Below are positions 22,951 through 35,640 of a stretch of DNA of 64,000 bases, one piece after another. Below the pieces are notes generated by a model. It worked only from the letters and a program-made list of their open reading frames with translations. It was not told the DNA's origin and made no database searches. The translations under genes and the position numbers were made by a program. Position 1 is the first letter of the stretch. Every line of letters begins with the position of its first letter. The stretch is from Codonopsis lanceolata (lineage: Eukaryota; Streptophyta; Magnoliopsida; Asterales; Campanulaceae), in assembly GCA_013146195.2 (NCBI GenBank), contig CM028384.1:76542728-76606727 (forward strand), written 5' to 3'.

Positions 22951-24030
22951 ATGGCAACTCTAAAAGCTTTTCAATCAAACAATGTCACTCAAGTACCCAT
23001 TTTTGATGAAGATCACTTTGATATTTGGAAGGAAAGAATTACAAGATATATGAACAATATAGATAAACGATTGATGGAATGTGTAAGAGGTGGTCCTATG
23101 CAACCTATGAAAATTAATACTAAAGTTGGTAAATCTTCTACTGCAGATGATGATACTGTAAACCCACTTGCTCCTGTAGAAGAAGAATATGTCCTCAAAC
23201 CTCAATCAGAATGGACTGAGGAAGACAAAATTACTGATGGATCGGATGCCGAGCCGCATATATCCCGTCAAGTGTTGTACTGATGAAAACTACAAGCATA
23301 TATGACCTGTAATCGCTAAGGAAATTTGGGATGCTCTTGTAGAGTATGTAGAAGGAGATCAAAACACCAAGGACAACAAACTTTATGATTGCATACAAGA
23401 GTTTGATGCCTTCAAGAAGGATCCAAAAGAATCTCTAAAGAATGCCTACGACAGATTTCTCGAGGTAAGAAATAGATGTTCTTCTCTTGGTAAAGTTTAT
23501 AGTATGAAAGATTTGAATATGTGTTTTCTTAGTAGTTTGGGAAGTAGATGGCATGTTAAAGTCACTGCCATTAAGGAAGCTAGAGACTTGAACAAAACTC
23601 ATATACGTAGTCTTGTTGCAAGTCTAAAAATTTATGAAAAAGAAGTTCTCAAAACTCAAGAAATTGAGAAAATTTTTAAAGGTATATCTCTTCAAGCTGA
23701 AGAAGAAACATCAAAAACTTCTACATCTCTGCCGATGATGACTTTGATGAAGATGAATTTGTCGCTTTTGCTAGACAATTTAGAAAGTATAAATCTTTTA
23801 AAAGGAACTTTCAAAACCTTCAAAGAAACTTTCAAAAGTCTTCATCAAATCCTCAAAAACTTTCTTCAAGCTTCCAAAACCATCTACTTCAAACTTTCAA
23901 AAGCCTTACTTCAAAACAAATGAAGACAAGGTTGAGAAAGAAAACCGTTATGCTTTAATCAGAAAGCCCGGTCATTTTGCTTCAAATTGTCCATTTACAA
24001 AAAATGAGTATTATAAAAGAGCTCCTTAAA
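22951..24030 (+). pseudogene. copia gag (UBN2-type) pseudogene
   Basis: The ATG at 22951 opens MATLKAFQSNNVTQVPIFDE, then FDIWKERITRYMNNID, a typical copia gag start. A stop ends the first frame at 23283. Homologous sequence resumes in another frame (IWDALVEYVEGDQNTKDNKL, then SLKNAYDRFLEVRN) and continues in 23504-23923. A relic of the CCHC zinc knuckle (RKPGHFASNCPF) lies near 23964-23999. The gag protein forms the virus-like particle in live elements; this copy cannot. Confidence 0.85.
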
Positions 24031-25339
24031 TTTTGAAAAACAAAAGGGCTTAGTTGTCAAGATCAAAATCTTGCAACTTGGATTGAAACAGATTTCAAGA
24101 TGAATCTCGGCCGATTTTGAGCAAGAAGCAAATATGTGTCTTGTTGCGTAATCAAGAATATATGATTCGATAATGAGTTTCCAAGTCCAAAATATTCAAA
24201 AGGTCTCGAAAATGAGTCATCAAGCTCACCTATTACAAACTCTAAACCGACCAAGGTCATCAAACCCGATCGCTTGTGGTTAAGAAAATAGGAAATGGAT
24301 TTTATGGACAAGGAATCATAAGTCGCCCAAAGGAAAGTTAAGTCAACTTCTCCAAGGACTGCTAAAGTAAGTCATGATTCAAAAAGGCAGGAGGAGAAGA
24401 TTACTGACTCAAGTGTTGATGATTTGCTCGAACAAATGCAAAAATGTATTCCAAGTTTGAAACACTTAAAAGAATCCATGTTTCTTTATCCGAGATTTTA
24501 AAAGAATTTCACAAGAAAACCGTGAGCTTCAAAAGATCAATGAGTTTACAAAGTTCAGCAAAAAGAATTGCTGCAACTTAAAAGTCTCAATGAAAAACAT
24601 GAGATTCAAGCAAAAATCTAAGATGCCCAGATTGCTGACCTTGTGGAAAGAAATCTTCGATTGACCAATGTTGTTGATACTTACTCAAAGTCAAAAGTCC
24701 GTAGAAACAATCATCGCCAACAAAAGTCATGAAGACCAACATGGTCTTGGATACTCAAAGGATGATGAAGACCGTGAGATCGACATAAAAAGGTGAACCT
24801 AAGATTCGCTAAAAAGGACAAGGGATCGCTTATAATGCCGTGCCATTCACTTATCCCAAACATGAATCAAAGACAAGAGGTACATTAACAAAAAGGATAG
24901 ATCGAACAATGACAGTTGTCGGGCCTTTCGTCACAAGCCTCAAAATCGCCGCCTAACTCAACAATCGACAAATGTCACCAACCGACAAATGTTAATCGAC
25001 AATGTCCGACAAAGAGGAGGATTCGTAAGAAAGGCAACCGACAAGTTCAAGCCAATAAATTTTGTTGCCGCTAAGACCTCTAAGCCGAATCATAAGGAAT
25101 CAAAGAATTCACCTCAAATGACCGATAAACCCGGTTATCACAAGTGTAATATTTGTTCTACTTTTGGTCATCAACATGAATGCTTGTATAGATTTAAACC
25201 TACCGACAGTAACTAAGATGCCTAATTTCGTGCAAGTTTGGATACCTAAGAAAACTAACCCTTTGGACCCAAAAGTATAAAGGGTACCATGATTTAAATA
25301 TTCATATTTCGTATGCTTAATGGCGATGATCAATCAACC

Positions 25340-28300
25340 GACATATGGATATTAGATGCTGGATGCTCCGCACACATGACCGATCAACCGAACTCCTTAC
25401 TAACATTATCGCAAAGAAATGACCTTCGTTATTTTTGGAGACAACTCAAAAGGAAAACTATTGGCTATGGATCCATTATCGAGGATCTATAATAATTGAA
25501 AATGTCTCTTTGGTACAAGGTTTGAAACACAATCTTCTAAGTATCTCACAATTTCGTGATAAAGGTATGAGCCGCCATTCTCCTCCACACAATCGCTTTA
25601 TCAAAAATAGCATCACTAATGAAATTTTGCTCACCGTTCCGTAAAAAGGAATGTTTTTGCTATTGATTTACTTTCTTTAAATAACAGTACTCAAATTTGT
25701 TTGGTAGCAAATAATATTTCAAAAAATTCATGGCTTTGGCACAAAAGACTTTCACACTTGAACTTTAAGTATCTTTCAAAACTTTCAAAAGGAGATTTGG
25801 TAAAGGGTCCGCCATCCATAAATTTTCATAATCGACAAAAATGTGATGCTTGTATTTTAGAAAAATAACAAAAACTACTTTTAAACCAAAACCATGTCTT
25901 TCAACCAAAAGAATTCTTGAACTTCTACATATGGATTTATTTGGTCCTCATACAACCGCAAGCCTAGAGGAAACATGTATACTTTGTTTGTTGTAGATGA
26001 TTATTCCGTGTACACATGGGTTGAAATGATGCAATCCAAGGATGAAACTTATAGCATTCTCACTTCCCTATTCGTAAATCTTCAAACTCAAAAGGAATGT
26101 GAGATTATAAGTGTTAGATCCGACAATGGTACGTAATTCAAGAATCTTGGGATGGACACATACCGTGATGATCATGGAATTGATCATAACTTTTCAGAAG
26201 TAGAACACCTCAAAGAAATGGTATAGCCGAAAGGAAGAACAGACTCGATTGAAGTAGGTAAAACAATGATAGCAGTACAAAATTGCCAAAATATTTTTGG
26301 GCGTAAGTCGCCAACACAAAGATGTTTTACACAAAATAGATCTCTCATAAACAAGTTTCATGGTAAGACTCCCTATGAAATATGGAGAGGTAGAACCCCT
26401 AACATTGCTTTTCTTTTAAAATCTTTGGGTGCAAATGCTTCATTCACTACAATGGTGGTGATTACAGAGGTAAATTTGATGAAAAGTCGATGAAGGTATT
26501 TTTGTTGGTTATGCTAAGCATAGTAGAGCTTATAGAGTTTATAATAGAAAAACTCAAGTAATTGTTGAATCTATGCATGTTACTTTTGATGAATCAAATT
26601 TATTTGAGTCTTATAAGACTCCGATGTTACTAACAATTTTGAAATATTTGAGACAGAAACAAGATCGTTCAATTCAAAATAATCCTTCATCTTCAACCCT
26701 CCCCGCAGAAACTCTAGATATTCAATGAACTTCAAAGTCGACAATCTTCACCACCGACAATCCTAACCCCGTCACAATAGATCGCCACCGACACTTAGTT
26801 CGAAGCTATTCAAATTAACCGACATTCATCCATCTCCACCTTTACAACCGAATCTCTTTGACCTTCCTAAAGAAATTAGGAAGCTAGACATCATCCAGCT
26901 TCAAACATCATTGGAAACCGCTTGCTGGATTAAGAACCGTAAGTAGCTCCTAAATGAAACTCTGATTCACATGCCTTTGTCTCTTCCATTGAACCCAAAA
27001 AGATTGATGAAGCTTGGAAGACCCTCGTGATTGAGGCCATGCAAGAAGAGTCAATCGCTTTGAAAGATGTAAAGTTTGGGAACTTGTGCCTAGACCCACG
27101 TATCAACAAGTCATTGGAACTAAATGGGTGTTCGAAACAAGTTGGATGAAGATGGAAATGTTACAAGAAATAAAGCAAGATTAGTAGCCCAAGGATATAG
27201 ACAGAGGAGGGCATTGACTATGATCAAACTTTTGCTCCTCGTGGCAAGACTTGAAGCCATCGATTATTTCTTGCTTATGCAACCTTCAAGGACTTCAAGG
27301 TATATCAAATGGATGTAAAAAGTGCATTTTTGAATGGAGACCTACAAGAACAAGTATTTGTTGAACAACCTCCCTCGGTTTCTTTTGATCCTAAAAAGAA
27401 GGACCATGTTTACAAGCTAAGAAAGGCTCTTTATGGTCTTAAGCAAGCCCCAAGAGCATGGTATGAAACCCTATCCAAATTCCTTATGGAAAAAGGATTT
27501 CAAAGAGGTAAAATCGATACTACTCTTTTCTCTTTGAAGCATAAAGGTAATATTTCACTAGTTCAAATTTATGTTGATGATATTATTTTTGGATCTACTA
27601 ATGAAATTTTGTGCAAGAGATTTGAGCATCTTATGAAAGGAAAATTTGAGATGAGTATGATGGGAGAACTAACTTACTTCTTAGGTTTGCAAATTAAGCA
27701 AACTGAGGAAGGAATTTTTATCCATCAATCTAAATACACAAGAGAGTCCGATCAAGAAATACAATCTTCAAGAAGCAATTCAGCAAACACTCCAATGGGA
27801 GTTGAATGTCACCTAGTCACCGATGAAAAGGGTAAGCCGCTATACAACCGAATACGCAGGTATAGTTGATCTCTTTCTTTATTTAACCGCCAGCGCACTG
27901 CATATCATGTTTGCTGTGTGTATATGTGCTCGCTTTTCAAGCTAATCCTAAGGAATCTCATATGATTGCAAAGAAAAAGAATCATTAGATATTTGATTGA
28001 TATCCGAAAAATTTGGCATTTGGTATCCCAGATTCTTCTTTTAATTTGATTGATATTCAGATGCCGACCTTGCAGCCTGCGTGAGTCAACAAAAAAGTAC
28101 CGTGGAACATGTCGCCTTGGAAACAGATCGATATCATGGGCATGCAAAAAGCAAGCTTCAGCTTCCACTTCAACTACCGGCCGAATATATTGTCATTGAA
28201 GTCGTTGTTTTGATTCTTTGATGAAACAAATATTGGATTATGAAATGCCTAAGGAACCTGCCTCATTTATTGTGATAATACTGCTATATCGCTTTCTAAA

Positions 28301-28480
28301 AATCATTATGCATTCAAAAACCAACACATAGACACACTTGATATCATTTTTGAAAGATCATGTTGAAAAAGGCAATGTTCAACTGAATATGTTCTACCGA
28401 ATTTCAATTAGTGACATTTTTACAAAAGCCTTAAAATCCGATGTGTTTGAATTCTTAAGAGGAGAATTAGGAATGCTTAT
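25340..28480 (+). pseudogene. copia pol pseudogene (protease, integrase, RT, RNase H)
   Basis: Protease relic: DIWILDAGCSAHMTD (about 25342). The Asp-Ala-Gly differs from the usual D-S-G. GAG-pre-integrase: SWLWHKRLSHLNFKYLSKLS (25728) with CDAC about 120 bp later (HHCC zinc site), then a stop. Integrase core fragments: FVVDDYSVYTWVEMM (about 25987) and SDNGT (about 26128). RT: KLDEDGNVTRNKARLVAQGY (27136), MDVKSAFLNGDLQEQVFVEQ (27309), LYGLKQAPRAWYE and the catalytic YVDD (about 27571). RNase H remnants with shifted frames run 28050-28200. At least eight breaks in frame. The best-preserved piece is RT (27309-27869). Confidence 0.88.
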
Positions 28481-28595
28481 TATGTCATAGAAAGATATTT
28501 TTGTTTGTCTAATTTTGTGGTATACTTCGCTTGTCATCAATTATCTAGTGACAAATTTTTTTCGATGTTATATGGTCACCAAGCATAGAAAAATC

Positions 28596-28695
28596 NNNNN
28601 NNNNNNNNNNNNNNNNNNNNNNNNNNNNNNNNNNNNNNNNNNNNNNNNNNNNNNNNNNNNNNNNNNNNNNNNNNNNNNNNNNNNNNNNNNNNNNN
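28596..28695. other. Scaffold gap (exactly 100 N)
   Basis: A run of exactly 100 N, the usual placeholder for a gap of unknown length. The copia 3' LTR and the border with the following LTR material lie here. Translated frames crossing it are meaningless. Confidence 0.98.
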
Positions 28696-29189
28696 AATAA
28701 GTGAAGAAATACCTGTTGATGTAGAAGAGTTGAGTTGGAGATTTTGGAAGCTTCGTTTGCGTGGATTGAACACGGGAACAGGTAGTTTCGACACTGATAT
28801 TGTCTTTGAATGCAGAGGTAAGAGAGGTTCTCTCGATTTTTGATTTTGCTCAAATGTGGGTAAAGTGTGAAAAGGTAGGGAACTCGGGTTTTTATACCGA
28901 GTTAAGCCGTTGGTTGGGGCTCCCAAGGGTTTCACCATCATTAGGGCACGGAAACCAGGGTGTAGCATTTAATGGTTCGTTGGGGAATGAGCCCGCGTGG
29001 GGGTATATGGCAGCTGATGACGGCCCGTCTTTTCGAGTCCTGAGTGGCAATCACTCATAAACGTTTGGTTGAGGATGACTCTGGATGAATTCATGAAAAG
29101 ATATATCTCAAGAGCGATCTGGCCTGGAGATTCTAAATTCTTCTCCTCACTCCGAGCATATATGCTCGACAGACAAGGAGTAGGGGGCT
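28696..29189 (-). promoter_or_regulatory. Promoter-like region facing the gap (minus strand)
   Basis: On the minus strand a TATA box, CGGTATAAAAACCCG (about 28886-28900), is followed by a C/T/A-rich leader (CACTTTACCC, then AAAATCAAAAATCGAGAG), as at the U3/R start of a retroelement or a gene 5' end. The body it would drive lies in the N gap. No protein homology was recognised. On the plus strand it could equally be the 3' untranslated part of the element whose LTR follows. Confidence 0.35.
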
Positions 29190-29760
29190 ACTGAACTGCC
29201 TGGTCCAATAGGCCCAACATACAAGTTACGTGCCCGGCACGTCTCCACCAGTAATGAGCAAAGCACGTGCATTTTACGAACCAAGCCATATTAAGGAAGC
29301 GGGCAGCGACCATAATTATCTTCTGCGGTAGTTTGGGGAGCTTAATACCCGGCGGCAAGAGTGCCGGCAGTAGGGCTTACCCAGCAGACAAATATGCATC
29401 GAGCAGGATTTACCATACTCGTCTATGAAAGTAACAGTTGTCTTGAATGTGTGCAGTTACTTCCGAGAAACCCGCTACCATTGCCATGATGAGACCGTTG
29501 TGATGAATGAGGTAGTTAATATGACAGTTAATGTGTCGGCCATTCATGCCATGATGTTCACTCTCCGGCCCAAGCTATTAAAACCCTTCCAAACATAGGA
29601 AGGAGGTACGTGAATTTTAATACTTGACCAAACTCAGTCAAATCGTTTTCTTACTTGACTGTTATATTGATTCCCATGCCGGAGGGATTTTACAGGGAGT
29701 GTCCCTGCCTAGTTAACAGTTGTTGCTTGTTATACAGGGTTGGACCACGAAGATATTGGA
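29190..29760 (+). mobile_element. Ty3/gypsy-type LTR (solo or truncated)
   Basis: A purine tract AAGGAGTAGGGGG (about 29177-29189) resembles a polypurine tract just before an LTR. Within, TATTAAAACCC (about 29576) may serve as TATA. GCCGGAGGGATTTTACAGG (29679) matches the CGGAGGG U5 signature of gypsy LTRs elsewhere in the window. No primer-binding site or gag follows, so this is a solo or 3' LTR. Exact ends were not fixed. Confidence 0.5.
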
Positions 29761-30334
29761 TAGGTTGAAAGCCAGATATCCAATTAACGAAGCCCAATTT
29801 GTCTAAGATTATTTTGAACGCATCATTGATTATGTCAAATACATTATGCATTAATTAATAATTATGACGCCATCTCTTCACGTTTGGCCAAATTTCTAAC
29901 CCCAAACAAAAATTTTAAATACTAAGAATATCAACAATGCAACCGTAAATTTGACCTTATGTGATTATGAGTAAATAACACTCTTAATTCTATGTTACAA
30001 TTTCTCTCTTTTCATTTATTTTCAATTTAAACAAATCTCTCAATACAAATGTGAATTTGATCTTATGTATATCCATTCTACCACTAAAATAAATTTTAAC
30101 AAATAAATAAAAATCAAATAAAAGAAACAACCCATAAAACGAGTTTTTTTTAAATGCCGACAAGAATGTATTTACCCTCAAATAAAATATAAAAAAATTG
30201 ATATTATTATTCATAATGTAATTTTTTTGTTGACACGTTAGATCCATACTACCCATCCACAACTGTACCGTAAATGTTTTTTTTCTTTAAAAGAACTTAT
30301 AAATTCTAGATGACATCTAGTTACTCTTGTATTA
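29761..30334. other. AT-rich intergenic, nothing recognised
   Basis: No open frame with recognisable motifs, no paired termini. Confidence 0.5.
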
Positions 30335-30743
30335 GAGCAACCACAACAATAACACCCAATACCACACTCTACCTACCTCGTTTTCTGTTACTTTTATACT
30401 TTTTCAACTCTTTAAAAAATATTTCACTCCAATAATCACCCTTTATACAATTCTCTAAAAACTTCAAACCTCTCTCATCTCAACTAACAAACCTAACTAT
30501 CACCATATTTTTTAATTTTTTTATCCCTACTTTTCAACACAATTGATATAAAATATATATATTTAAGTTACTATTCACGGTAAATGAATCGCAAAAGCTT
30601 GCGATTCATTTAGTGGGCGATTGGAATGGAGGCTTAAATTGGGGGTTTGTTGTGGGCTAGAGTTTCCCGAGAAAACTCAAAAAATAGTCATAGAGTTCGG
30701 ATAAAAGTCTCCACTGTGGAGGCTTTTAGCATTGATGATGCTC
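30335..30743. mobile_element. MITE with GAGCA termini
   Basis: GAGCAACCACAACAATAACA at the left end and an inverted GATGATGCTC at the right end, each flanked by TA. Imperfect terminal repeats of roughly 10-15 bp. A related terminus (TAGAGCATCCTCATTG) starts at about 42565. The superfamily is uncertain (Tc1/mariner- or PIF-like). Confidence 0.55.
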
Positions 30744-30745
30744 TA

Positions 30746-31291
30746 AAATAAAGAGTTCTCATTAAAAAATTAACGGCCATTCGTTATTTCACTTTTGATG
30801 GTTTTGACTTTAGAGAAATGACTACTCTACCCATTTAAGGTGTAAATATATGGTAAACAAGATTAAATATTTATACAAATCGATCTAAATAACATTAGGG
30901 AAAAAATATTAATACTAAAAAATCATTGGTTTTTTGTAAGTAAATCTCTATTTGCTAGTAAACACGTCAATAATTTGAGAAATATTTGCGTAACGAGACA
31001 AGCGATGAAAAAGTTTGGAAGAAACTACACCGTACCACCATACAATTAAATATTTATTTACTTACTGGGTTATGTTTAGTTTTCTTCTTGTGCAACATTT
31101 CATAATTTTAAATTCAACTTCTAATTTTCTTTTTAAGTAATGCTAGAGTCATTTTAATAATACTTAAAATTAGGTACCAACTTTACTAATTTATCTCAAC
31201 CTTAGTTAAATTTAACCTAACTAATTAAATACTATTAAAATTAATCAAAGAGTAATCAAACTCCAAACCTAACCCATGAGTCGATTCCTAT
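30746..31291. other. AT-rich intergenic
   Basis: No coding or repeat structure supported. The last about 40 bp (from about 31250, CTCCAAACCTAACCCATGAG) belong with the organelle-like sequence that resumes after the hAT MITE. Confidence 0.4.
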
Positions 31292-31930
31292 TAGTGGCGG
31301 ATCCACATTAGACTTAGGGGTGTCCATGGACACCGCCAAAAAAAAAAAAAAAAAATTGGGAGTAGATTTGTGATATTTGATAATTTGACCCCTCCAAAAA
31401 AATTATTGGACCCCTCCCAAATTCTCTGTAATGAATATTGTCAAGGCGGATTTACGAAATCGAATATTCAATCAATTTTTAAATGATTCTCTTGTATGTT
31501 ATATCGAAAAAGACATGTTAATAATGAATGCTAGTGATGATGATGTAATTACGCGTTTTCAATGTATGAAAACGTGTAAAAGACAATTGTAATTTCTATA
31601 TTTTTTTATGTAATACTCCCTCCGTCTCAAAATATATAACGTTTTGAGAGATTTTTTTTGTTCCGAAATAGATGACACTTATCAATTTTTAAGGAACTTT
31701 TTTCATTTTTTTTTCCAATTCTACCCAGATTTATTAACTCAGTAACTTGTGTTTGGTTCTTTGGGCAAGAATATCAAGACACCTCATTAATGTTTGAATA
31801 TGGGTAGTTTAGTCTTTACAATATGTTTCCTTCATCTGTGTAAAAATTCCCAAAACTTCATATATTTTGGAACATAAGGAATAGTTAAAATTTTGGACAC
31901 CGGTCAATATTATTCCTGGATCCGCCACTG
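31292..31930. mobile_element. hAT MITE
   Basis: Termini TAGTGGCGGATCC and GGATCCGCCACTG are inverted (one mismatch at the outer base), with the 8-bp duplication ATTCCTAT on both sides (31284-31291, 31931-31938). It contains an A-run near 31338-31355 and a nested Stowaway copy. No transposase. Confidence 0.9.
31616..31881. mobile_element. Stowaway-like MITE nested in the hAT MITE
   Basis: CTCCCTCCGTCTCAAAATAT (31616) faces an inverted ATATTTTGGAACATAAGGAA (31881); TA flanks both sides. The right terminus has diverged more than the left. Confidence 0.7.
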
Positions 31931-31938
31931 ATTCCTAT

Positions 31939-32620
31939 CATCTTCACCGGAGCCGACCGATGCCATGGTCGACAGAAGACTGGTTCAGTGCTGGCCTAGG
32001 TGCTAAAGGTGCCGTATTGAGTCCTAACCCGAAAGTCGATCTAAATATCACCCATTCTTTGTCTTTGGTTGTCCATGTACGTGGACTGATAGCAAGAAAT
32101 TCCTTCGAGTTCTGAGATCTTGTCTCAGACAAGAGGAAGAAAAAAAGTGTTCTCTATCTTTCTGGATTTCAAATCAACCAACTTGCACCTCCTTATTTGT
32201 CACTGGGAATGGCTTCATTCCCTAGAACTTCACTTTCGGAATTTAGCTGCCTCGGAGGCGTGCAATTCTTCGATAACAACATTTATTCTAACACTTGTAT
32301 TCCCCAAAATGAAGGAGTGAAAAAGGGCAACAAAGTAGGTTTCTTATTTTTAAGGTTTACACGCACCGGGTTGCTTTCCCAAGCTTTGTAGCGGCGGAGT
32401 GAGCTGAGGGTCAATTCCTGAAACCCAGTACTCTTTCACATATTTTAATACTTCTTTCTTAACTAATCTGCTATCGAAGTTCGGAGACTTAAGATTTTCA
32501 GCCAAAAAGATCGCCATGTAGGCGAGAAATTCTCTTGAGACCCTTTTGAAAGAAAGAGTTTCGGGTTTCGGCCGAGAGAAGTGAAGGAATAGCGCCCAGG
32601 TTTGTGCAAGTTATTTTTGG
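31939..32620. other. Organelle-like (possible NUMT) segment
   Basis: Base composition and texture change here: balanced G+C and mixed non-repetitive sequence with GAAAGAAAGAGTTTCGGG-type words seen in plant mitochondrial intergenic DNA. A minus-strand frame (31944-32132) reads KEFLAISPRTWTTKDKEWV. There is no known mitochondrial gene in it, so the call rests on style only. A nucleotide search against plant mitogenomes would decide. Confidence 0.35.
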
Positions 32621-33240
32621 GGAAAATCTAATTGATCATTTTGATTGTATAGTTAGGTTAACCAATGTTGAGTTAGTAAGTAAAAAGATAGGGGACTACT
32701 GGAGCCGACTCAAAAGCCATGTTATTTGGTACCCATATTTAAATATTTAAGTATTTATTGAGTTTTTTTTAGCATTACTCAATAAATTATACTTCTATAA
32801 CCTAAGCTATTTTTTTTTACATATATTTGACATGATATTCCCAAATGTATTTATTTTAATGCAAATTAAAAAAAGGAAAAAAATACTATATATAAAAATT
32901 TAACATTCCAAATGAGACTCGTTATTTGAGATAGAGAAAATAAATCAATAAAACAATTGCATATGCCACCACTACAAGAAAAAAGAGATATTGTGACACC
33001 TTGCAAGAGGTTCTTTTCAAAAAGCCTCATAAAATTATCTATTAGGGTTTTTAAAAGTGTCATTTAAAAAAAATATCAATTATATTTTGGAAGGCCTCAT
33101 AAAGTAATTTATTAGGGCTTTTATAAGTGTCATTTTTCTTAAATATCAAATTATTTTTTAAAAGAACTCAGAAAGTGGTCTATTAAGGCTTTTGGAAGTG
33201 TTATTTAAATAATTCTCATCTTGAGGCATTTCACAATCAA

Positions 33241-34079
33241 CCCATTTTTCGTTGCCGCCTTCATAATTCACAAACAAGCGAGTTTTATCTATTTGACACA
33301 CAAACTTTTCCCTTTTCCGTCCGAGTTATTTTCCCCCTTCCCGCCCTAGTTATTTCCCCCCAATTCCCAGCCGCTTTCTTCTCATCTCCTTCGATCAGAT
33401 TCACTTCAATCCTTCCCAAGAAAAAAATAAAGCGCATGTGAAATTCCATCGAAGAATTGCTCCAGTTTGAAGCTTTAAGCAAGGTAAATTTGTCTTCGTT
33501 TGCAAATTAAGGTTTGTTTGTATCCCTCTTAATGTTCATACATGATTCTCCTTATTCGATTATTAACTTAGAATCAAGATTGTGTTTGAAATCAACCCAT
33601 TGTTTGTATCCATCTCATATGAATATCAAAATATGAATAACGGGCATTTGAAAATTCAGTGTTGGAGTTACGTTCTTAAAGGTTAGTGTTAGTCTGATCT
33701 GAGTCTTTTCTTTTTCCTTTTTTTAGCATGTTCCTAAATTTTTTGGAGAAGACAATTCTTTGGGTTCGTTCTCTCTTGAGTTTAAATAAAATAGTGAAAT
33801 TGATTTGTCATTCTCTATAGGGTAGCAAAAACATTACATGATATATATGGTATCATTGTTTTTTGTTTTTATTTGCATTAATTTCTATTGATCTTTGATT
33901 TGTTAGCTATGATTTCTATGTTCAAGAGTTTAGCTTTTACTCTAATCTCTGCATATCCTTCTATTTTTGATAACCAACCAAAAGGCCAGTTCATTTGCGT
34001 GGTTGAATTTTCTTGTAGTAAGTTATGGGGTAAGCTGTTAATGAATAAGGTCTTAAAATATGAGTACAAAAACACCAGG
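33241..34079 (+). other. 5' leader of the CACTA element
   Basis: C/T-rich leader-like DNA (33285-33420) follows the subterminal repeats, as expected for the promoter and 5'-UTR of the transposase unit. No coding signal. Confidence 0.35.
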
Positions 34080-35640
34080 AGTTTCCTACCGGGATAGGTC
34101 TGAGAAAAGGGGCCAGATCTTGAAGCTATATTGTGCGATGGGAGCACGGAATAGTAGAAACATCAAGCACAGTACATGAGACTCATAGGGCCTTTTATTT
34201 ACTTAACTAGCATGCGACCTGGGCTAGCATATTCTGTTCATGTGTTCTCGCAGTCCCCTTTCTGCTTTAGCAGCTAAAGGGATCTATTTTCAATGGCTAA
34301 CTCTTTGTTGGCAAATTAGTCAGTTGGCCGCTTAGCTTAATATCCCATGCTTACTCTGTCTTACATAGGATTCCCTCCTCTACTGGATTAGCTGCTTACG
34401 GAATCTTATCTAGACTAAGCCTTAAACTGCAACCCAAAAACGAAGGAAAACATATATTATGGGATTGTGAGAAAATAATGGAAAGTACGAGCATTCACAA
34501 TTCAAAATACAATAGAGAGGCGAACCACTTTATGAATAACGAAGGGGATAAAGTCTTTCTTTTCCTCCTAAGCCACTAATAGAGGTTGCAAAGAATTAAG
34601 ATCACATCAAGAAATTTATTATAGAATGCCAGAAAGAGATAAACTGAAACAAGAAGGGAGGGAAATATTAGATACTAACTTCTACCTAATACCTTCTGAG
34701 TGACTCTAAAGCCTACTCGTATTGGCTATCATATCAGAGGCATAAGGTTATGCACGTCATCTAAAGAAGCAAGTTTCCCGGCCCTACGATTTTTCTTTTG
34801 ATCCCGACAAGAGAAAGCAAGAACGTCCTCTACCCTTATTATGGTTGGCCGCCTATATGCAGGAAATCCTAGGGAATAGGAATGGGATGGGCTAGCATCA
34901 AAAATTCCCCTGGATTCAAGATCGAGAGAGCTCCTTAGTTCTGTCGATATGTTCAAGTTTGCTATGCGATTTGACCGAGTGAACTGATATAAATAATTCT
35001 TGATCAAGGAAAGACTTGCTCCTGAATTCCGGCTCATGGCCATCTACATTGGCTAAGACTTTCTGTTCGCAATTAAGTTCTAAAGGCTCCAGACGAAGTG
35101 CGAGTCCGTTGGAGATGAGATTGCACTTATGGATTGAAGCCCATTGAGAAGAAAACAGACCCGTACGTGAGGCAAGCCTATTGTTTCATAAGAAACGACT
35201 CGACACTATGCTTACAAGTTATTATATATTGTAACATATAAACAATACATGCTCTTGTATTGTAATGCCATAATCCTATAGACGGTAACTGGGCCCATAT
35301 GTTTAGAACAGGAAATTCTCAAAAGAGCAAATGCCTTGCGCATGCAATTTTATAGAATAATTTTTCCTATGCTTACTCATGTCATTCTCAAACTACAGTC
35401 TACCTAGGCTATCCAGTTCACCCTCCGCATGGGAAAGGGCCAAGGCCAGGATTTTTTCCTTTCGTGGAGTGGGATTTCTTGAATAGGGCATTACTGGCTT
35501 TTGGTTTGAATATGTAGAATTTTGCCAAATCCATTCTTTCTTTCAAGCGCGCCACTGCAGCTAATTTAATAGAAAAAAAATAAGAGATGTCTATTCCAAA
35601 GAAATTGATAGTCATATTTTCTTGAAAGTTTTTTGCTTGA
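34080..35640. other. Organelle-like (possible NUMT) block inside the CACTA element
   Basis: About 1.5 kb with mixed composition unlike the AT-rich flanks. Minus-strand frames (35043-34729, SSLDLESRGIFDASPSHSYS; 35615-35418, KKSHSTKGKNPGLGPFPCGG) look like the anonymous frames of plant mitochondrial intergenic DNA. No identified mitochondrial gene. If right, mtDNA entered the element, or the element's left third is composite. Confidence 0.35.

Larger units (their letters stand above)
22888..28595 (+). mobile_element. Ty1/copia internal region, decayed, ends in scaffold gap
   Basis: Order is PBS, gag, protease, integrase, reverse transcriptase, RNase H, as in copia (integrase before RT). The coding frame is broken many times. 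The last coding sequence (ALKSDVFEFLRGELGML, about 28426-28477) corresponds to the end of pol, so only the PPT and 3' LTR are missing at the N run. Confidence 0.9.

Noticed and set aside
28545..28968. Frames crossing the N run
   Set aside because: Ambiguous bases; not interpretable.
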